64,000 bases of DNA, taken from contig JAHEWK010000001.1 of NCBI GenBank assembly GCA_020740775.1, forward strand, positions 6,510,001 through 6,574,000. Reading direction: 5' to 3'. The notes below the pieces were generated by a model, which was given only the letters and a program-made list of their open reading frames with translations, made no database searches and was not told where the DNA came from. Source of the DNA: Ilyonectria destructans. Lineage: Eukaryota; Ascomycota; Sordariomycetes; Hypocreales; Nectriaceae. Below are positions 44,637 through 54,708 of the stretch, piece after piece; positions within the stretch are counted from its first letter, which is position 1; the number at the start of each line of letters is the position of its first letter. Position numbers and translations under genes: made by a program.

Positions 44637-44849
44637 ATGTCGACCGGCCCAAACTCCTTCGATCGGCTCATGTCGTTTCTCACGACCCTCCTCCTCACGG
44701 GCGTCGTTGTTATCCTCGCCATGCTCCTCGTCGAGTTCAAACGTCTGAGCAATGACCAGGAGGGCATTGTTGTGCGCATCGCTAACGGCGAGTCTATCGA
44801 GGTCGAAGGACGTCTCAGCTACCCTCTCTACGTGACGGCGCTGCCTTGA
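44637..44849 (+). CDS. Small single-pass membrane protein, 70 residues
   Basis: Single-exon frame with a good start context (ACAAAATGT). Residues 12-34 form one clear membrane helix (LMSFLTTLLLTGVVVILAMLLVEF), followed by a short charged tail containing EGIVVRIANGESIEVEGRLSYPLYVTALP. The regular tail and the good leader suggest a real gene. I do not recognise the family. It could be a small subunit or regulator of a membrane complex, or a mitochondrial or ER protein. No signal peptide cleavage site is evident. Confidence 0.5.
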   Translation: MSTGPNSFDRLMSFLTTLLLTGVVVILAMLLVEFKRLSNDQEGIVVRIANGESIEVEGRLSYPLYVTALP

Positions 44850-45210
44850 GAGCTGGGAGGACGCGGGGTGGGATGGAGGGATACAAGTCGATCTTAGGTC
44901 CCACATCTAGAATCCGGGGTCTGGATGAGGAGACAGCAAACACGATAGGAAACAACGTTGTGGGAGTTGAGGTTCAAGGGTTTTCAGCGGGTATTAATTA
45001 ACGTGGTCGATTATTAAATTATTGTCATGAAGCTATTGCTTGTGGACTGGCCAAAATGCCGTCGCCGGGACAGACAAACAAACACCAGAAGCACCTTCAA
45101 AGTCTTGATTTCGTATTCCCCCTACCTTCTCATTCTTTCCAATACCATGGTATCATGCTATAAAAGCCTCTCCTCCCACAAGTGCGTGCATATCAATCTT
45201 AGACGGGTTC
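44850..45210. other. Convergent intergenic region
   Basis: 361 bp between the convergent small membrane protein gene and PNS1. Nothing recognised apart from AT-rich 3' regions. Confidence 0.5.
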
Positions 45211-46950
45211 TCAACGATCGCGAATGACGTGCTGCACTTTGGGATAGACCCGGACCATTTCGGCATAGATCTCGGGGTGATCGCTCGCCAGAACCTGCGG
45301 ATCCCAGCCGGCCGCGACGAAGATTGTGTCGATACCGCTGGACAGGGGGGTGGTAAAGACGTTGGCGATCTGGAAGCCCATGAGGAAAGAAAATGCCATG
45401 ACGACAGGTGTATAGGCTCCGTCGTTGTTGTACGCGGGGTTGGTGAAGAGCAGATAGAGATACGCGAGGAGAGCGCAGACATAACCGATGAAAAGGGCAC
45501 CGAAGGAGAGAACAGGGCCAATGAGGCATTCCTGGTAGTAGTTAGCAAAACCTGGTTGCTTGGATATTAAACAGGAAAACTTACATTGATGAGCGCATCG
45601 ATGCCACGATCCTTGATCATCTTCCAGGTGTCCTTGGCGGCTGGGAAGTACGCCTTACCATAAAGCGCGATGTGGCAGAAGGCATATCGGTTGAGGAACT
45701 GAACGGCCCACTCCAGGAGACTCAACAAGCAACCCAAGCAGCAGAAGATGGCATATCCGATGATGCCGCCACCAGCCGCCTCCTGTTGGCGCACGACGGA
45801 GCACATCTGACGAAGAAACTGGACAATGGCAACCAGCAAGCTGCCCAGGCTGATGGATCCGAAACTGTAAGTGAGGGCACGCTTGGTGGCTCCGCGAGTG
45901 GCATCCTTAGGAAAGTTGTGGACACAGAAGTACCAAGAAGCGTAGACACCAGCGATGATGGTGTGGATGGTGTTCTTGAGCCACTCGGAGATCCAGTACA
46001 TAGTAAAGGTGACAAAGACTATGAGACCAATCACTTTGCCCTGGCTGCAGCCACCCCCGGAGCAGGAGGGGTTGTTGTCGGCTGGCTGGTATGTGACGTA
46101 GATAGCAACCAGGGTGACGGAGTACCAAGCGCCAAACGCCGTGGCTACCAAGCCTCCAATAAAGCTAACCAGGTAGACATGGCCGTACTTTTTGCTGACG
46201 TCAATGGCGGTCGTGAGCATCAGGGCCGAGAAGGGAATGCGCGAGATCCAGGTATAGAAGCAGAAGGCCATGAACAGACCAAAGATGAGGAACACGATGC
46301 CCGCGGACCAGTAGCGTTTGTAAAGGTAGAAGATGGCCGTGCCAATGGCCCAGACGATGTTGAGGATACCTGTCACCCAGATAAACTGCTTGGGGAAGAG
46401 GCGCGCGACCCAGACGTAGCCGTACGAGAGGACTAGGGCCACTGCAAGGCAGAAGACGAACAGTATGAGGGTATTCGTGTTGAGGGAGAAGTCGTTGCTG
46501 CTGTCGTAGATACCGCCACCACTGAAGCTGAAGTTGCTGACGTAGCCGTGGATGGAAATGGCCGAGACGACGACGAAGCCGATGAAGAACAGGATGAACT
46601 AGATGCGCACGTTGTCAATTATCTTGGGCGATTCCAAGATACTTCCAGGGAGCGTCGTTGCTTACCAGAATGCCGGCCCACAAGTCATTGTACTTTGGCT
46701 TGGGGATATTGAAGGTCTGGTCGAACGAGTACTTTTCGCCGTCGACACCCTGCGCGGTCGTGTAGCCATTGCCATTCGGGGGAGGATACGACTGCTGGTA
46801 CTGCTGCGGCGGCGGAGGAGGCTGCTGCTGGTAGTTCATGGGAGGTTGTTGATAGTTGCCACCATTGTTGTAGCCGGGCTGCTGCTGTTGGTAGTATCCA
46901 GCATCATTGCCCCGCTGGTTGGCATTGTAGTAATTATCGGCTTCACCCAT
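45211..46950 (-). CDS. PNS1: PNS1/choline-transporter-like (CTL) membrane protein, three exons
   Basis: Exons 46950..46666, 46598..45585 and 45531..45211 give 539 residues. The joins give LWAGIL-FILFFIGF and DALIN-ECLIGPVLSFG. The N-terminal 75 residues are Tyr/Gln/Pro/Asn-rich and cytosolic. About ten membrane helices follow, with CTL-family text (GVYASWYFCVHNFP, SFGSISLGSLLVAIVQFLR, NRYAFCHIALYGKAYFPAAKDTW). It is the ortholog of yeast Pns1, a plasma membrane protein whose substrate is not established; animal relatives (CTL/SLC44) transport choline or ethanolamine. Confidence 0.9.
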
Positions 46951-47693
46951 GGCGCCTGGGCTCGTCGCTAGCGGAGATCGATGAGTCGCCCAATGGTCAA
47001 TTGTGGGTTATTTCGGCGTCGATGATTTCGGTAGCAATGTTGATGGAAGTCGCAAGTTCCAGGTCGCGAGTCGCAAGATGCAATTGCGTTGTGCCGACGA
47101 TGATGAAAGGAACAGAATTACAGATGCGGATTGTGGCCGCAAACAAGCAACCAAGACAAGCGGGGTGGATGGGAGCCGGGAGATGAGAGAGACATGGCAA
47201 GACACGCCGCGTGGTGCCGCCCAGCGGCTTGGCTCGCTCCTGCCCGGTTCCAGTCCGGTTCCAACCCAGTTCCTGCCCAAGTCCCAGCGTTTCCATGAAG
47301 TCATTGAGTCGGCGCCGCACAAGCTGCGCAAGGTTCGCGACACTATCGGTCACCTGTAGCGCGATCGGGTTTAGGGCCCCCTGCAGCGCCCATAGCTCCA
47401 AGCTCGGCAGCTTTTTCGCCCGCTGTGAGTGGTCGTCTCGTCCGCAAGCAGCGCCAGTTCAGCTGCCCAGGCCTCTGAGAAATTAGAGTTACAGGGGCCC
47501 ATCGGCCCACAGATCGGCAGCAGGCTCCCAAGAGCTCTGGGCACGCTGCTGATTGGCCGGAGCGGCACTTGGGAGCCGAAGCCAGGTAGAGCATCTCAGC
47601 TTCTTTTGTCCCTCTTCAGGTGAATCGTCTCAGATTTGCTCAGATCTGTTATTTCCGACCATGCAACACTCCTCCAAGAATCGAGCAAACTGC

Positions 47694-47718
47694 TTTTTTT
47701 TTTTTTTTTTTTTTTTTT
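47694..47718 (+). repeat. Homopolymer run of 25 T
   Basis: A continuous T run. It may be a scar of a retroposed poly(A) tail on the minus strand or a simple slippage product. Its length is unreliable in many sequencing platforms. Confidence 0.8.
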
Positions 47719-49929
47719 ACATCTTACTCAATATCTAGGCTTAACCCCGGATCCAGTTCCCTTTGGTCATTTTCCTTTGGTGGATAACCACCCAGTGAAC
47801 GCGATATCCAAGCCTGTCGCCCAGGGAAGGCATCAGGATTAAAGATGAATGGAGACACTTCGCCCCAGTGGAGATAGTTACCCCAGAGGTCCAAACACAT
47901 GGCACATTATTGACTGGGATTAACGATGTACCATCTATGTCGATGAGGGAAGACCCAGACTCGGAGGATCCTGCAATGGAGCGCCTGAAGAAATATATCG
48001 AAGCTCCGTCAGTAGCGAATTCATCTCGACTCTAAACTATTCCAACGACGATTGCACCCTTTTGCATACTATCTTTTCCAATTGATATTTCGAGATGGGA
48101 CGAGATGAATTTGTGTACACTCCTCCCTAGACACCCCAATAATAGTCATTTCGCGCGGCATTTAATTTGTGTCGACGAGCTCGCATGCCGGTTTGCGGGG
48201 TTTACAACTCGCTACATGTGGTCGTCCCTCAAACACCCCCGGTTGCGCGTATTGAAGCTGAAAAGGTTCCACCAGCTTATGAGCGTTGGAGTGATGTGAA
48301 TTTGAATTATGGTATGGGGCATAAGGTCACTTCACGCAACCTTTTGATGGATGATGAAACGATTCGCTTCTGCTTATTCGACTCTGACTCCTCAGCTCGC
48401 ATCACAGCGAAAGTAAATCAAGGGAAATATCTTGATAGTGTACGATATCACCACGCGTCTTACCAACTTACGCAATGTTCCCCGCGATGAGAAGGACCTA
48501 GCTGTTGACGAGCATCGCGAAAGGGAGAAACGCCCTCTATGCTGTCAAGCTGAACTCCGTCTCGGAGTTCAGTCTAGCTCTCTCCAAAAAAAAAAATTGA
48601 TGCCCAAAAAAGTCGGCTCGGGAGACAACGACGGCTACAGATGCTTCCGAGTCTATCGACCTGGCATCATACACTACCGACTAGATTCGACTCCAAATGT
48701 AGCCATCACAGGAATTCCATGGTGTGCTATGCTATGATGAGAGATGAGCAGTAAAGCAAAAAGACGGCCATGGAGTTGTTAATTGGGAGCGCACGCTGAA
48801 GTCCAAGCTTAGCAGCGGAGTTCGTATGTTTACGATTTTATGACTGGTGACGTAATGGACGGTAACTAAGCCTTATTAGCATAAATTTCACTCCCAGAGC
48901 ATAATTAAGAAGTATCATAAGGCTAAGAGCAGAGACTGAAGGGGAGACATGCAACGATCCCTTGGCCATTAAGTCTGTGTCGTTGCATTCTTGGCTGCAG
49001 GACAGAGTGGCGACGGGTGGTGGGTGGTGGGCCAGGAAATCGCCGATCGCCTCACTCAGGATCGGGCGCATCCTATTTTTCGGGTGGCGTTCATAGCCGC
49101 TGATCATCATTTTTTTTCTTCTTGGAATGGCAGAGTTTGACGAACGTGCTTCTCCGTTTGCAGAAATCAGGTGATTGCACTCAACTCCTTCCACCCATCA
49201 ACGCCGCGCATTACTGGGCAGATAAAGCGTGACGTGAAGGTATTAAATCTAAGAATTAGTCACGCCGCTGATCAGACCCCATATTCATCGAAACCTGGCG
49301 GATGACTCTCCCCGAGTGAGGTGAGATTTGTCGAACGATGGGGAACAGGTGCTTGCGTCCGAGGATGGAAATCTCAGAGACCCGCCGGCTGTGTCTCCTG
49401 TTTCTGGCAAGACGCAGTGTCAAGAGTCTATGTAAGAGACTGCTGGTTCGCCCCGACGCGAGTGGGAGGTTGCTTGGTGTCATTCTCTTTTGTCAACTAC
49501 GTATTCTTCAAAACAACATCCACGCGTAAGACAGTCAGAAAAGCTCCCCCGTCTGAGAGATTTTGCCGCGACCGGGCCGGGGACAGAGGGACGAAGCCGA
49601 CAGGGATAACGCAGCGCCGATGAGTCCTCAGATGGGTCCTTGGGGCCCCGTGATAGCCCCCGATGTTAATATGCGACGACGGCATCGGCCTGGATAGTAC
49701 GAGGTACGGCGGGGAGCGTAGTAAAGAGTACATAATAGAAAAGCAGGCTCAGTGCTTCTAGAAGGCATCTGGGCTACAGGGCAGGGGATGAATGCGTGCG
49801 AGCCGTTGTAGCAGCGGGAACCGGCGGCGCCAGATCGAAGCTAGCAGGGATGCCGGGGGACCCAAGTCGGTCAGGCCGACCTTTGTAATACTTGGTACGT
49901 ACGCGAAGAAGGCGAATTGGTTGTTGACG

Positions 49930-49953
49930 TTGGGTTGGGTTGGGTTGGGTTGG
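49930..49953 (+). repeat. (TTGGG)n tract, potential G-quadruplex
   Basis: Four GGG runs spaced by TT fit the four-run G-quadruplex rule. The unit resembles, but is not, the TTAGGG telomere repeat of most filamentous fungi. Confidence 0.7.
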
Positions 49954-51168
49954 AGTAAATCCTTGGCTGGTTCCCTGTGCCGCAATGATGGGATGAAAAG
50001 AGTCATGAGAGGGCAGGGTAAAAATCAGTAGAGAGAAGACACATGCCGCAAAGAGGCACAGAATAAGCAGTCGTTGAGTGGCGCGCATCCTCGCTAAAGA
50101 AGAAGAAAAAAACAGGATCCATCCGTACCTCCATCATCGTAAATCAGGTCCCATCTAGAATATGCATGGAATGCGCGGAAAGGATGCATGGATGGGCAAT
50201 GGAAGCCAGCTCGCAGCAAATAGCCTCAGCCCTCCTGCAAAATTTTGGCTCTTGGCTTGGGTTTGGCTTGGTTGGCCACCGAAAAGGGCCAGCGCGCTGA
50301 AGCCGATTGGCCTGGAGTCGAACCGACACCCACTGCCGCGAACGCTTTTACGCCGCAGCAGCGCCGTAGTGCTGCCAAACCAGGCCCTAGTTTGGACATT
50401 TTTCAGCGGGCCGCCGCCAAAACAGTGGAGGAGCCGCGCTCTGCAGAGGCGAAACCTCCACTAGGAAAATCTCGCGATGGGTTCACGTTTTTTTTTTCTT
50501 GCATCGCCTTCTCCACAACGTCACCACTACCACGTCCGTTGTCCCAGCTCCTCCCGCTGCAAGCCATCGCCGGCCCCTGCTGCTGCTGTCTTTGCCGCTG
50601 TCACGGCCGTCGCCGATGCAACCAGGCCCAGCTGAGGCGATTGGGGGGCACACTGCGGCTGCGGGAAGCGGCTAGGGCTCCGGCAATGGGGGCAGTGGCA
50701 TGGCAATATGGGAATAGGATGGGATCAGCTTGGCCATTGCTCGTTCCCGTGGGGAGAAATTTTGCGCAATGGGCCCATGGGGCCATGATGGAGCCCTGCC
50801 TTTTGACGGGCCTCGCATTCTGTTCTTGTTACATAACACGACCACTTTCCATCCCACTTGGCCCTGACTCCCCCGTTGCTCATCCTGTTCTGTGCCGTCC
50901 CGACTCGTCTGCTTTGCTTTGCTCTGCTCTGCTTTGCCCTCTTCTGTCCCGCTGCTCTGCCTCTCTGCTGTAGCTCTTTGATGCTGGCTGGTTGCCCTGT
51001 CGCGGTCTCCGTGTCTCTGTGCCTCTAGTCGCTTGCTCCATATATCAAGTTGCTTGTCGGCCAACCTTCGTCACGCTCCTCGATTCTCGTCGACCGCCTG
51101 CCGGCCTTTGCCCTGGCCCTCTCCGAAAACCACACATCAGATCTCAACCCCCCACCGAGGTTGCAAAA

Positions 51169-52719
51169 ATGTTTGCCGCCGACTCGTCCAACGACGAAAA
51201 GTCACCCCGGCCCAGCAAGGAGAAGCGCGTTGCCGGCGATGGCCCTCAAGAGGATATCGAGACGGGCGACTCTGGCCTTGACCGTAGCATGAGCTCCCGC
51301 CATCTCCAATTCATCGCCATTGGTGCAACCATTGGAACCGGTCTGTTCCTGGGTATTGGCTCAGCCCTCGCCAAGGCCGGCCCCGTCTCTCTGCTTATTG
51401 CCTTCATCTTCATGGGTACTGTCGTCTACTCTGTCATGACCAGTCTGGGAGAGATGGCCGCCTATATTCCCGTTGCCGGCTCCTTCACCGCGTACGCCAC
51501 TCGCTTCGTCGACCCGACTCTCGGTTTCGCAATGGGTTGGATCTATTGGTTTAGTTGGTCCATCACCTTCGCCCTCGAGCTTACCGCTGCCGGTCTCATC
51601 ATCCAATACTGGAATGACTCTCTCAGCATCGCCATTTGGATCGCCGTGTTCTGGGTTCTCTTCACTGCTCTCAACTTCCTTCCTATCCGCTGGTTCGGTG
51701 AGGTCGAGATGTGGTTCTCCAGCATCAAGGTCATCACCATCATCGGCTTCATCATCTTCTCCATCTGCATCAACGCCGGTGTAGGTGACCAGGGCTACAT
51801 TGGCTTCAGCAACTGGAAGAACCCGGGCCCTTTTGCCGAGTACATGGTTGAGGGTGACAAGGGCAAGTTTGTGGGTTTCTGGGCCGTCCTCGTCACCGCC
51901 GGCTTCAGCTACCAGGGCGCCGAGCTCGTCGGTGTTGGTGCCGGTGAGACTGCCAACCCTAGCAAGGCCATTCCCTCTGCTATCCGCTGGACTTTCTGGG
52001 GTATCTTTGTCCTCTTCGTCTCCACCGTCTTCTTTGTCGGTCTCAATGTTCCGTTCGACCTCGAGGCCCTCAACACCGACAAGACTGATGCCTCGGCTTC
52101 TCCCCTCGTCATCATGGTGGTGCGCGCCGGCGTACCTGTTCTTCCCCACATCCTCAACGCCGTGCTGCTCACGGCTGTGCTCACGGCCGCCAACTCAAAC
52201 GTCTACTCCAGCAGCCGCATCATGGTCGGCCTGGCCGAGGAAGGCCTTGCCCCCCAGTTCCTCAAGCGCACCAACCGCGTTGGAACTCCCTACTACGCCG
52301 TCGGTCTGTGCTCTCTGCTCGGCCTCCTTGGTTTCCTCAACCTCTCCTCCAGTGGCACCCTCGTCTTCGACTGGCTGCTCAACATCTGCGCCACCGCCAG
52401 CTTCATCGTTTGGGCTCTCATCAGTATCTGCCATCTCCGCTTCCAAAAGATCCTCAAGGTCCAGGGTATCAACCGCCAAGAGCTCCCATTCATTGCTCCA
52501 TTCCAGCCTTTCCTGTCTTACTACGGCTTTTTCTTCAACACTCTGATCACCATTACCAACGGCTTCACCGTATTCATTGACTGGAACACGAGTGACTTCT
52601 TCTCTTGCTACGTCAGCCTCATGCTCTTTATCGTTCTTTACGTCGGGCACAAGGTTGTCTGCCGCACCAAGATTGTTCCGCTGGCCGAGGCCGATATCAC
52701 GAGGGGCCGACAATCGTGA
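51169..52719 (+). CDS. Amino acid permease (YAT family, basic amino acid type)
   Basis: Single exon, 516 residues, twelve expected membrane helices. Family text is clear: FIAIGATIGTGLFLGIGSALAKAGP in helix 1, SLGEMAAYIPVAGSFTAYATRFVDPTLGFAMGWIYWFSWSITFALE in helices 2-3, QGAELVGVGAGETANPSKAIPSAI in the helix 6 region. The SWSITFALEL segment resembles Can1/Lyp1-type arginine/lysine permeases, so H+-coupled uptake of basic amino acids at the plasma membrane is likely; specificity is not certain. The 45-residue N-terminus contains several Lys suited to ubiquitin-dependent turnover. Confidence 0.88.
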   Translation: MFAADSSNDEKSPRPSKEKRVAGDGPQEDIETGDSGLDRSMSSRHLQFIAIGATIGTGLFLGIGSALAKAGPVSLLIAFIFMGTVVYSVMTSLGEMAAYIPVAGSFTAYATRFVDPTLGFAMGWIYWFSWSITFALELTAAGLIIQYWNDSLSIAIWIAVFWVLFTALNFLPIRWFGEVEMWFSSIKVITIIGFIIFSICINAGVGDQGYIGFSNWKNPGPFAEYMVEGDKGKFVGFWAVLVTAGFSYQGAELVGVGAGETANPSKAIPSAIRWTFWGIFVLFVSTVFFVGLNVPFDLEALNTDKTDASASPLVIMVVRAGVPVLPHILNAVLLTAVLTAANSNVYSSSRIMVGLAEEGLAPQFLKRTNRVGTPYYAVGLCSLLGLLGFLNLSSSGTLVFDWLLNICATASFIVWALISICHLRFQKILKVQGINRQELPFIAPFQPFLSYYGFFFNTLITITNGFTVFIDWNTSDFFSCYVSLMLFIVLYVGHKVVCRTKIVPLAEADITRGRQS

Positions 52720-54708
52720 TACGAGGTGGTGGTTAAAAAAAAAGCAGGTGTTGTAATTTTGCGTAATATTTTGATAATAATGATACCCCGTTTATCGGAA
52801 AAGTCTTTACACCCAGTGTTGAATCGTAAGAGCGCAATGTGAGCTATGTCTAAACATGTTCCCAGTTATGTAATACCTGATGGGAACAGAGGCAGATTGG
52901 CTGGTCTCAATATTAGCGTCCTCCGGTGTATGATCTCCTCACGTATCACGACCATAGCATCAAGCCTCCCTGGGTCACCGTTACGTGTTTACATTTGAAT
53001 GGACTTGAAGTTTAATATTTCCAAGGTCTCGAACAGCCGCCTCCCCCACGCATTCATAGCCATGATTGATGATCGGAAAGCCTTGAGCATGTCGCGCCTC
53101 GGAATCACATTCTCGGTCAACTAGGTCCCCCTGGTCAACGTATCAATAAGGATCATTCGACCGACAGCTCATGCAAAGGGATATGCAGGGCGATGGAAGG
53201 GGAAATATACACGTAAACAGGGCGCACGCGACCTCAAACTACATCGGACAGTCGGGTTGTGCAACACCATCTCGAGCCATATCTGCAAAGGTGGTATATT
53301 TGAGACGATAGGATTTGGTATAAGTCATCACTATCATAAACATCAATCAGTACGCTTTTCATGTAAATTTCAGGCTAATGAGTACGGAATTAACGCGAGC
53401 CAAAATTATTGCGAGATCCGAGAATGAAGTCAATTCAGGTACTGATGTCCAAATACTTTCCTAAATTGTCCAAGGCTCAATCACGCAATCGTCATCCCGC
53501 GGGCATCTGGACCACACCTGCATATTAGGACAACACATCACGAGGGTTTCCAATACGATTAGGGCGCTCGAGATAGCGAACTAACATTGGCACATGACCT
53601 AACACTGACACAATTGACCCTTTGAGCATCTTGCATAGGCACACTCGGGAGTGCACCAAAGCATGAAGTCGAATCGATGCTGATTTCTGTGGAATTATAG
53701 CTACCCTGTACCTGTTCCTGAGAACTTATCAAAGCCGACATCGGGTGCTTCCGATTTGCAGAGGATGACCTTACTAGGACCAAATATAGCCTAGCGCCGT
53801 ATACCGAAAACCTTTCTGGCACGTGAAAGTGGCCCAGCAGTTTGGTTGGGAACATCCCCAGCTCGAAAACATCGTCATCGAAAATGCAACAGTTCTCATG
53901 ATCGACGACAGTCGACACCATCACCGACTCTATTGGCAGTTGGGTAGAGCGTCCCCCACGCGTGATTCATAGCCACGATGACTCTCGAGACACAAACATT
54001 GGCCCAGGCTCGCACATCCCGCCATTACTCCGGGTTCAGAGTGTTGGGCCCCGGATCAAGATGCTGCACCAAACCTGATTCGGAGCTAGATCAAGCGGTA
54101 TGAACCGTGTGGTTTTGGTGGTGGCTGTCGTCCAACCCAATCACGGAACCCCAATTCCCGACGTGGGGGCTTTGCAACTCAACATTGCCCTGATGGATGC
54201 ACAAGGTGATGCACAAGCGAGGAAATAAATCGGGGCCAAGCAGCCTCTGGTTGATGTGAGGGCGGTGGCAACATCTGGGGCAGTCCTGTTCCAAGTCTGA
54301 ACCAAGAACTCCTATTTATCACCCATCTCGCGTCCTTGTTTGTGGAGGCAACCTCAATTGCCACTTCCATCGCGTCATCGACCCCGCGAGTCGCCTTTTA
54401 AGCCCGTTTCAAACGATGGAAACCGTTTGAGACGTTGATTCAAGACATACATTACACGACAGCCACGCATCGTGGTCCTCGGCGCCTGTGAAATTCTATC
54501 GACAGTCGTCATTTTAGACCCGCCGATAACCTTCGTCCGTCTCCGTCCGTCTCCGTCTGTCCGCACCTTGTTGGGGTTTTCCCGGGATCCATCACCGACA
54601 TCTCTGGAGTAACGGCGTGCGTGGTCGCGTGACCCACTCCGTCTCTCACTTAACTACGGCCACCCGCCGTCCTGCCACGCTGTCTTGATACGAGACACAC
54701 CTGGAAAT
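52720..54708. other. Gene-free stretch of about 2 kb
   Basis: No accepted gene. A 120-codon frame on the minus strand (about 53921-53559) is the most protein-like, but has no domain I recognise and no supporting context. A CCGTCT-type repeat lies at 54531-54563, upstream of the reductase gene. The rest is probably its promoter and the 3' flank of the permease. Confidence 0.45.
54531..54563. repeat. CCGTCT-type short tandem repeat
   Basis: CGTCCGTCTCCGTCCGTC-like units, four to five copies, about 150 nt upstream of the reductase start codon. Confidence 0.6.

Larger units (their letters stand above)
46951..51168. other. Gene-poor stretch of about 4.2 kb
   Basis: No credible full gene. The part 46951-47600 is the PNS1 leader/promoter. 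A 25-T run is at 47694-47718. The part 47938-48740 has short open frames in changing registers (for example 33 codons from 47953 and a 107-codon frame at 48167) that may be remnants of a decayed gene but match nothing I know. A G-rich TTGGG tract lies at 49930-49953. The last 700 bp form the permease promoter and leader, including a pyrimidine-rich TTTGC/CTGC run near 50910-50940. Confidence 0.45.

Noticed and set aside
50290..50345. TTCGA-containing segment resembling a tRNA T-loop on the minus strand
   Set aside because: The T-stem does not pair and no D-arm, anticodon arm or acceptor stem can be built around it.
51361..52713. 262- and 172-codon minus-strand frames across the permease
   Set aside because: Antisense shadows of the permease, with Glu/Asp/Gly-rich translation complementary to hydrophobic helices.
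53559..53921. 120-codon minus-strand frame
   Set aside because: Reads somewhat protein-like, but no family, no promoter signal and no supporting frame or splice. Left as unannotated.
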